Assembly: GCA_934659415.1 (NCBI GenBank)
Contig: CAKUHW010000007.1
Coordinates: 1-13,070 of the forward strand
Source of the DNA: an uncultured Oscillospiraceae bacterium
GTDB taxonomy: Bacteria; Bacillota; Clostridia; Oscillospirales; Oscillospiraceae
DNA: 13,070 bases
Direction: 5' to 3'
Shown in pieces: positions 7,501 through 13,070 of the stretch (within the stretch, counting starts at the first letter, position 1; each line of letters opens with the position of its first letter). The notes below the pieces were generated by a model that was not told where the DNA came from, ran no database searches, and saw only the letters and a program-made list of their open reading frames with translations. Position numbers and translations under genes: made by a program.

Positions 7501-7891
7501 TCAGGGCTCTTCTGCTTCGTGTTCCGCAGGGACGGCCGTCTGCTCCAGGCAGCGCAGGATCCGCAAAGGTCAGCGGGTCCACCGTTCCGGACAGGCAGCG
7601 GACCAGATCCTCCCAGCAGCCGTCCGCAAAGGTCACCACCGCGCCGGAGCCCGTACGCCCCCCGCACTCACTGAGCCGCCTGGCCTGGTCGCAATATGCT
7701 CTGAACTGCGTCAGGTCCCGGAACGGCCTGCTCAGACCCGCCCGGCACCCATTGCGCTCACAAAAGCGCCGCACAAGCTCCGTCAGCTTCTCCGGTCTGC
7801 CCACCCGGACCCACCGGATCGCCCGCACCGTCCCAGGGCGCGGGTGCGCCGGTCTCGGGCTCAGCCTGTCCAACAGCTCATCGAAATTCAT
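7501..7891 (-). pseudogene. Unrecognised small gene, probable frameshift near its 3' end
   Basis: The ATG at 7891 has GGAG 8 nt upstream. From there the frame reads MNFDELLDRL and a plausible basic, Cys-containing protein for about 110 residues (VRAIRWVRVGRPEKLTEL, FRAYCDQARRL, AVVTFADGCWEDLVRCL), up to about 7562. That frame then has no stop until 7085, which would run it antisense through the RNase M5 gene, an unlikely design. A +1 shift around 7561-7572 gives a short, natural-looking tail (ILRCLEQTAVPAEHEAEEP) with a stop at 7501, directly before the hairpin at 7449-7486. I therefore infer a gene of about 130 aa carrying a one-base insertion, or a sequencing error. I do not recognise the family and no catalytic motif is evident. 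It lies 77 nt downstream of the other small gene on this strand. Confidence 0.45.
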
Positions 7892-7928
7892 CGCAGCCAC
7901 TCCAAACCGTTTTTGTCATCATACACCG

Positions 7929-7960
7929 GCGGCGGCACCCGGTCAACCGGATGCCGCCGC
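7929..7960. terminator. Strong hairpin between the two small minus-strand genes
   Basis: GCGGCGGCA (7929-7937) pairs fully with 7952-7960. After one C/A mismatch CCGG pairs with CCGG across a TCAA loop. It starts 8 nt after the stop of the 98-aa gene, so it may end or attenuate that transcript, but on the minus strand no U-tract follows (GGTGTATG). The T-run (ATTTT, 7961-7965) is on the plus-strand side, where no gene needs it. Confidence 0.4.
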
Positions 7961-7968
7961 ATTTTGCC

Positions 7969-8265
7969 TCAGGCGAAGAGATTGAAGAAGCCCAGCGCAG
8001 CCAGGACCACCACCAGCGCCTGGGAGGTGCAGAGGTCCGTGCGCAGAAACCCTCCGTTTTCCTCAAACTTTTCCTCCGCCAGCCGGTACAGCGCCTCCAC
8101 CGCCCGGCGGCCCTCCGCCGGGGCCTGCAGATCGCTGTGGGTCACCGCGATGTCCTCCCGGGCGGAAAAGAGCCGTTCCAGAATCAGGTCGAAGCGCCTG
8201 CCCTGCAGATAGGTATCATACCGCAGCTGCAGATCCTGCACTGCCTTATAGTCCTTGCTTTTCAC
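7969..8265 (-). CDS. Hypothetical 98-aa protein with hydrophobic C-terminal end
   Basis: Starts at GTG 8265 (GGGGGGAG 4 nt upstream) and ends TGA at 7969. The body is charged and looks helical (DYKAVQDLQLRYDTYLQGRRFDLILERLF; GRRAVEALYRLAEEKFEENGG). The last 16 residues, ALVVVLAALGFFNLFA, are almost wholly apolar, like a short tail anchor. I do not recognise it with confidence. The DLQLRYD...RRFDLILERLF opening is faintly like the first helix of NTF2/SnoaL-like proteins, in which case it would be truncated; this is a guess. A -10-like TAAAAT lies at 8292..8287 without a clear -35. It is divergent from gap and upstream of the frameshifted small gene on the same strand. Codon use matches the neighbours, so it is probably a real gene. 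Confidence 0.65.
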   Translation of the reverse strand: MKSKDYKAVQDLQLRYDTYLQGRRFDLILERLFSAREDIAVTHSDLQAPAEGRRAVEALYRLAEEKFEENGGFLRTDLCTSQALVVVLAALGFFNLFA

Positions 8266-8316
8266 AGTGCTCCCCCCTTCTCTCTCATTTTAGCCTGCAT
8301 TCCCGCCCTTTGGTAG

Positions 8317-9555
<1,239 letters not shown>

Positions 9556-9581
9556 GCACCAAGCCTCGATCAGAACTCCGC

Positions 9582-9620
9582 GCCTCCCCCCGGGTACTTT
9601 TCCCCGGGGGGAGGCTTTTT
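9582..9620 (+). terminator. Rho-independent terminator of gap
   Basis: A perfect 13-bp GC-rich stem (GCCTCCCCCCGGG, 9582-9594, with 9603-9615), an 8-nt loop and a TTTTT tail (9616-9620), starting 26 nt after the gap stop codon. It is the clearest terminator in the window. Confidence 0.95.
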
Positions 9621-9662
9621 GCGCCCGGAGCGTCCGCCTGACGGGCCGGACGCAAGTTTTCC

Positions 9663-9692
9663 TTGCCAGCCCACGGCCGCCGGGCGTATAAT
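9663..9692 (+). promoter_or_regulatory. Strong predicted promoter of the GTPase-NYN gene
   Basis: TTGCCA (9663-9668, 5/6), an 18-nt spacer and a perfect TATAAT (9687-9692). The predicted start is near 9699, giving a leader of about 27 nt. This is too short for a leader-peptide attenuator like the one upstream of tet(M), so expression looks constitutive or controlled at the promoter. Confidence 0.75.
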
Positions 9693-9725
9693 TTCCGCAG
9701 ACACCCTCTGGAAAGGAAGCCGCCT

Positions 9726-12278
9726 ATGAAACGCATCTGTATCGGGATCCTGGCCCATGTGGACGCCGGAAAGACCACCCTCACCGAAGCCCTGCTCTAC
9801 CGCTCCGGCGCCATCCGGCGGCTGGGACGGGTGGACCACGCGGACGCCTTCCTGGACACGGAGGCGCTGGAGAAGGAGCGGGGCATCACCATCTTTTCCA
9901 AGCAGGCGATCCTGCACCGGGGCGAGCTGGAGCTCACCCTGCTGGACACCCCCGGCCACACGGATTTTTCCGCCGAGACCGAGCGGGCGCTGCAGGTGCT
10001 GGACTACGCCGTGCTGCTGGTGAGCGCCGCCGACGGCGTACAGGGCCATACGGAGACCCTCTGGAAGCTGCTGGCCCACCACCGGGTGCCCACGCTGCTC
10101 TTTGTCAACAAAATGGACCAGCCCGGGGCAGACCGGGCCGGACTGCTGGAGACGCTGCGCCGCCGTCTCAGCGAGAACTGCATCGATCTCACCGACCCCG
10201 CCGCGGCGGAGCAGGCGGCGCTGTGCGACGAGAGTCTGCTGGAGCGCTATCTCGGCGAGGGCTGTCCGCCGGACACCGGCGACCTGGCGGCCCTGATCGC
10301 CCAGCGGCGGCTCTTCCCCTGCCTGTTCGGCTCCGCCCTGCGCCTGGAAGGGGTGGACGAGCTGCTGGAGACCCTGGAGCGGTACGCCCTGGAGCCGGAC
10401 TGGGGTGAGCGGTTCGGCGCGCGGGTATTCAAGATCAGCCGGGACGAGCGGGGAGAGCGGCTCACCTGGATGAAGATCACCGGCGGCGTGCTGCGCGCCC
10501 GGGATGTCGTGCGCGGCCCCGGCTGGGAGGAGAAGGTCACCCAGCTGCGGCTGTATTCCGGGGCAAAATATACCGCCCCGGACAAGGTCTCCGCGGGCAC
10601 GGTGTGCGCCGCCGCGGGGCTCACCCGGACCCGGGCCGGGCAGGGACTGGGGGTGGAGGAGAGCTGGTCCGGCCCCGAGCTGGAGCCCGTGCTGACCTAC
10701 CGGGTGCTCCCGCCCGACGGCTGCGATGATCACACCTTTCTCTCCGCCCTGCGCCTTCTGGAGGAGGAGGACCCGCAGCTGCGGGTGGAGTGGGACAGCC
10801 GGTCCGGCGAGGTGCGGGTAAGTCTGATGGGAGAGGTGCAGGCCCAGGTGCTCCGGCGGGTACTGGCCGAACGCTTCGGCCTGGCGGTGACCTTCGGGCC
10901 GGGGCGCATCGTCTATCTGGAGACCATCGCCGCCCCGGTGATCGGCGTGGGCCACTTTGAGCCCCTGCGGCACTATGCCGAGGTCCACCTTCTGCTGGAG
11001 CCCCTGGAGCGGGGCAGCGGCGTAGAGCTGGCCACCGCCTGCCCCGAGGATGTGCTGGAGCGCAGCTGGCAGCGGCTGATCCTCACCCATCTGGCGGAAA
11101 AGCAGCATCCGGGGGTGCTCACCGGCGCGCCTGTCACCGATCTGAGAATCACTCTGCTCACCGGCAGGGCCCACCTGAAGCACACCGAGGGCGGAGACTT
11201 CCGCCAGGCCACCTGGCGGGCGGTGCGTCAGGGGCTGATGGCGGCGGAGAGCGTCCTGCTGGAGCCCTGGTACGCCCTGCGCCTGGAGCTTCCGGCCCAG
11301 TGTGTGGGCCGGGCCATGACCGACCTGCAGCGCATGGGCGCGCAGCTCGCTCCACCGGAGGCCGCGGGGGAGAACGCCCTGCTCACCGGCTTTGTCCCGG
11401 CGGCGGCCGTGGGAGACTATGCCGCCCAGGTAGCGGCCTACACCGGCGGCCGGGGCAGGCTCAGCTGCACGGTGGACGGCTATCGTCCCTGCGCCGATGC
11501 CGGCGCCGTCATCGCCGTGTGCGGATATGACCCCGACCGGGACACGGACAATCCCTCCTCCTCCGTGTTCTGCGTCCACGGCGGCAGCGAGACCGTCCCC
11601 TGGCAGGAGGCCCCCGCCCGGATGCACCTGGACAGCGGCCGTCGGCCGGAGGGGGAGGCCGCCCCGGAGGAGTGCGTTCCCCGGCATTCCGCCCTCAGCT
11701 ACGAGGGACAGGCTGCCCTGGACAAGGAGCTGGAGGCCATCTTCGAGCGGACCTACGGCCCCGTCCGCCCCAGAGCCTTTCAGTCCGCCCGCCCGGCGGC
11801 ACGGACAGAGCTGAAGCCCTGGAAGGGGCTGAAGGTCCCGGCCCGGGAGGAATTTCTGCTGGTGGACGGCTATAACATCATCCACGCCTGGAGCGAGCTG
11901 CGCGCCCTGGCGGCGGTGGATCTGGAGGGGGCGCGCCAGCGGCTGGTGCACCGGCTGCGCAACTATCAGGGATGGCGGCGGTGCAAGGTCATCGTGGTGT
12001 TCGACGCCTACCGCGTCCCCGGCGGCCAGGGCAGCACCGAGCGGTACGGAGATCTCTGGGTGGTCTACACCAGGGAGGCGGAGACCGCCGACATGTATAT
12101 CGAGCGGACCTCCTATGACCTGAAACGGAAGGACTGCCGGGTCCGGGTGGCCACCTCCGACGGGCTGGAGCAGCTGATTATTCTGGGCCATGGGGCCATA
12201 CGGGTCAGCGCCCCCGAGCTGGAGCAGGAACTGGAGCGCACCGAGGGGGAGATCCGCGCCGTGATCGATGGAAAATGA
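9726..12278 (+). CDS. TetM/EF-G-like ribosomal GTPase fused to a YacP/Rae1-type NYN endonuclease domain
   Basis: An 850-aa two-part protein. Residues 1 to about 600 are a TetM/EF-G-class translational GTPase: G1 AHVDAGKT (10-17), switch I RGITI (52-56), G3 DTPGH (74-78), G4 NKMD (128-131), G5 GSAL, then EF-G-like domains II-V. Where TetM carries its YSPVS drug-site loop, this protein has KHTEGGD (485-491), so tetracycline protection is not supported. After a linker (about 600-705) comes an NYN domain (about 708-850): LLVDGYNIIHAW (D714), VVFDAY (D760), ETAD (E786, D789), ATSD (809-812), GHGAIRVSAPEL. These follow, in order, the motifs of Bacillus YacP/Rae1, a ribosome-dependent mRNA endonuclease; D714 and D789 align with its two key aspartates (from memory). 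Inference: a GTPase that docks in the A site and brings an mRNA nuclease. ATG 9726 follows GAAAGGAAG. Monocistronic. Confidence 0.9.
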   Translation: MKRICIGILAHVDAGKTTLTEALLYRSGAIRRLGRVDHADAFLDTEALEKERGITIFSKQAILHRGELELTLLDTPGHTDFSAETERALQVLDYAVLLVSAADGVQGHTETLWKLLAHHRVPTLLFVNKMDQPGADRAGLLETLRRRLSENCIDLTDPAAAEQAALCDESLLERYLGEGCPPDTGDLAALIAQRRLFPCLFGSALRLEGVDELLETLERYALEPDWGERFGARVFKISRDERGERLTWMKITGGVLRARDVVRGPGWEEKVTQLRLYSGAKYTAPDKVSAGTVCAAAGLTRTRAGQGLGVEESWSGPELEPVLTYRVLPPDGCDDHTFLSALRLLEEEDPQLRVEWDSRSGEVRVSLMGEVQAQVLRRVLAERFGLAVTFGPGRIVYLETIAAPVIGVGHFEPLRHYAEVHLLLEPLERGSGVELATACPEDVLERSWQRLILTHLAEKQHPGVLTGAPVTDLRITLLTGRAHLKHTEGGDFRQATWRAVRQGLMAAESVLLEPWYALRLELPAQCVGRAMTDLQRMGAQLAPPEAAGENALLTGFVPAAAVGDYAAQVAAYTGGRGRLSCTVDGYRPCADAGAVIAVCGYDPDRDTDNPSSSVFCVHGGSETVPWQEAPARMHLDSGRRPEGEAAPEECVPRHSALSYEGQAALDKELEAIFERTYGPVRPRAFQSARPAARTELKPWKGLKVPAREEFLLVDGYNIIHAWSELRALAAVDLEGARQRLVHRLRNYQGWRRCKVIVVFDAYRVPGGQGSTERYGDLWVVYTREAETADMYIERTSYDLKRKDCRVRVATSDGLEQLIILGHGAIRVSAPELEQELERTEGEIRAVIDGK

Positions 12279-12307
12279 ACGGCCCGCAAAGCAGCCGGGC
12301 AGTCTCC

Positions 12308-12336
12308 GCCGGGGCAGCAAAAAACGCCGCCCCGGC
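12308..12336 (+). terminator. Weak hairpin after the GTPase-NYN gene
   Basis: GCCGGGGC (12308-12315) pairs with GCCCCGGC (12329-12336), with an A-rich loop. It starts 29 nt after the stop. The following CTCTTCCTATT is pyrimidine-rich but not a U-run, so termination would be partial. Confidence 0.4.
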
Positions 12337-12339
12337 CTC

Positions 12340-12368
12340 TTCCTATTCCGGAACAGGTATGGTATAAT
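12340..12368 (+). promoter_or_regulatory. Extended -10 promoter of the nudF - response regulator operon
   Basis: A perfect TATAAT (12363-12368) preceded by TGG, i.e. the extended -10 motif TGnTATAAT. A poor -35 TTCCTA (12340-12345) sits at 17 nt. Extended -10 promoters tolerate weak -35 boxes. The leader is about 55 nt and I saw no riboswitch-like fold in it. Confidence 0.65.
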
Positions 12369-12429
12369 AAGGGGTAAGAGTCCTGCCCCGCCGGAGGGCG
12401 CGGGCGGATACGGAGCAGGAGGAGCGAGC

Positions 12430-12978
12430 ATGGAGCTGGAGGAGACAAGGCTGGCAGGCAGCCGGGTGTTTGACGGACGGCTGCTGAAGGTGGACCTGGA
12501 CACGGTGCGCCTGCCCAACGGAGCACAGGCCGTGCGGGAGGTGGTGCGCCACCCCGGCGCGGTGGTGATCGTACCGGTGGACGGGGAGGGGAACGTCCAC
12601 CTGGTGCGCCAGTTCCGCTACCCCTGCGGCCGGGCGCTGCTGGAGGTGCCCGCCGGCAAGCTGGAGCCGGGAGAAGAGCCCTTCCCCGCTGCCATGCGGG
12701 AGCTGGAGGAGGAGATCGGCGCCCGGGCCGGACAGTGGCTGCCCATGGGCGAACTGCTGCCCACCCCCGGCTTCTGCGACGAGCTGCAGCACGTCTACCT
12801 GGCCCGGGAGCTCACCTTCGGCACCGTCCATCCGGACGAGGACGAATTTCTGGAGCAGGTGGTCCTGCCTATGGACCGGGCCGTGGCCATGGCCGCGGAC
12901 GGACAGCTGCAGGACTGCAAAACGGTGGCCGCGCTGCTGCGCGCCCGCCTGCTGATGGAGGGAGAACGTCATGGCTAA
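12430..12978 (+). CDS. nudF: ADP-ribose pyrophosphatase-like Nudix hydrolase
   Basis: A 182-aa Nudix enzyme. The box is complete: G76, E82, then RELEEEIGA (90-98). The upstream strand VVIVPVDGEGNVHLVRQFRYP and LLEVPAGKLEPGE loop are characteristic of the ADP-ribose pyrophosphatase branch, as are the proline and GFCDE segment (LPTPGFCDELQHVYLA) about 15 residues after the box. The family splits ADP-ribose into AMP and ribose 5-phosphate, limiting toxic free ADP-ribose from NAD turnover. The ATG at 12430 follows GGAGGAG by 5 nt. It overlaps the following response-regulator gene by 8 nt, so the two are translationally coupled. This branch assignment is from motif resemblance; other nucleoside-diphosphate sugars are possible substrates. 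Confidence 0.9.
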   Translation: MELEETRLAGSRVFDGRLLKVDLDTVRLPNGAQAVREVVRHPGAVVIVPVDGEGNVHLVRQFRYPCGRALLEVPAGKLEPGEEPFPAAMRELEEEIGARAGQWLPMGELLPTPGFCDELQHVYLARELTFGTVHPDEDEFLEQVVLPMDRAVAMAADGQLQDCKTVAALLRARLLMEGERHG

Positions 12979-13070
12979 GCGGATCCTTGTGGTGGAGGAT
13001 GAAAAGAACCTCGTGGATATCCTGGCCTTCAACCTGAAGCGGGACGGGTACGAGGTGCTCACCGCCATGG
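12971..13070 (+). CDS. Response regulator receiver domain, N-terminal fragment
   Basis: The first 33 codons of a two-component response regulator, cut by the right edge. MAKRILVVEDEKNLVDILAF shows the first beta strand and the acidic pair E9-D10 that binds Mg beside the phosphoacceptor, followed by helix 1 and the GYEV turn into strand 2. The phosphorylated Asp, expected near residue 52-54, and the output domain lie outside the window. The opening resembles OmpR/PhoB-class regulators (PhoP, WalR), which is a guess from 33 residues. The start ATG overlaps the end of nudF and uses GGAG 6 nt upstream, so it belongs to that operon; a histidine kinase gene is likely to follow. Confidence 0.88.
   Translation, partial: MAKRILVVEDEKNLVDILAFNLKRDGYEVLTAM

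Noticed and set aside
7478..8212. Plus-strand frames of 164-244 codons over the two small minus-strand genes
   Set aside because: No ribosome sites, Arg/Ser/Pro-rich shadow composition, and the minus-strand frames have better starts and protein-like composition.
9726..12278. Calling the GTPase a tetracycline-resistance gene
   Set aside because: The TetM drug-site loop motif is replaced and a nuclease domain is appended; family resemblance alone does not support resistance.
12279..12429. Riboswitch or T-box in the leader of the nudF operon
   Set aside because: The leader after the predicted start is only about 55 nt and shows no recognisable conserved core.
9570..12518. A 982-codon minus-strand open frame opposite the GTPase-NYN gene
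   Set aside because: It is antisense to a gene with complete GTPase and NYN motifs, shows no domain, and runs through the gap terminator region and two intergenic gaps.

Overview
The window looks like chromosome of a high-GC member of the Firmicutes, most likely gut Clostridia of the Oscillospiraceae/Flavonifractor type. This is inferred from three things: GC- and C/G-ending codons throughout (judged by eye, not counted), Gram-positive-style Shine-Dalgarno sites (GGAGG types) with SigA-like promoters, and gene content (PcrA with a Tudor-like tail, ComEC-HolA, RNase M5, single GAPDH, TetM-like GTPase). There are no rRNA, tRNA, CRISPR or insertion-sequence features that I can support.

Layout. 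(1) 1-3200, minus strand: a promoter with an overlapping inverted repeat points out of the left edge. It is followed by pcrA (UvrD/PcrA helicase) and a small Nudix hydrolase. (2) 3201-3436 is a divergent intergenic region with one promoter candidate in each direction. (3) 3437-7421, plus strand: a compact operon comEC - holA - RNase M5-like toprim gene, with a 14-nt gap and then a 4-nt ATGA overlap. (4) 7422-8265, minus strand: two small unrecognised genes. One appears frameshifted; the other encodes a 98-aa protein with a hydrophobic C-terminal end. Both are bracketed by hairpins. (5) 8266-9620: gap (GAPDH), monocistronic, with promoter and a textbook terminator. (6) 9621-12278: its own strong promoter and an 850-aa protein in which a TetM/EF-G-like translational GTPase is fused to a C-terminal NYN domain of the YacP/Rae1 type. 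(7) 12279-13070: a hairpin, an extended -10 promoter, an ADP-ribose-pyrophosphatase-like Nudix gene, and the first 33 codons of a response regulator whose start overlaps it by 8 nt.

How they fit together: most genes are housekeeping (repair helicase, DNA uptake channel, clamp loader delta, 5S rRNA maturation, glycolysis, nucleotide-sugar clean-up). The outstanding item is the GTPase-NYN fusion. Both halves belong to families that act in the ribosomal A site. A single polypeptide carrying both suggests a GTP-driven, ribosome-targeted mRNA endonuclease or ribosome-rescue factor rather than a tetracycline-resistance protein.
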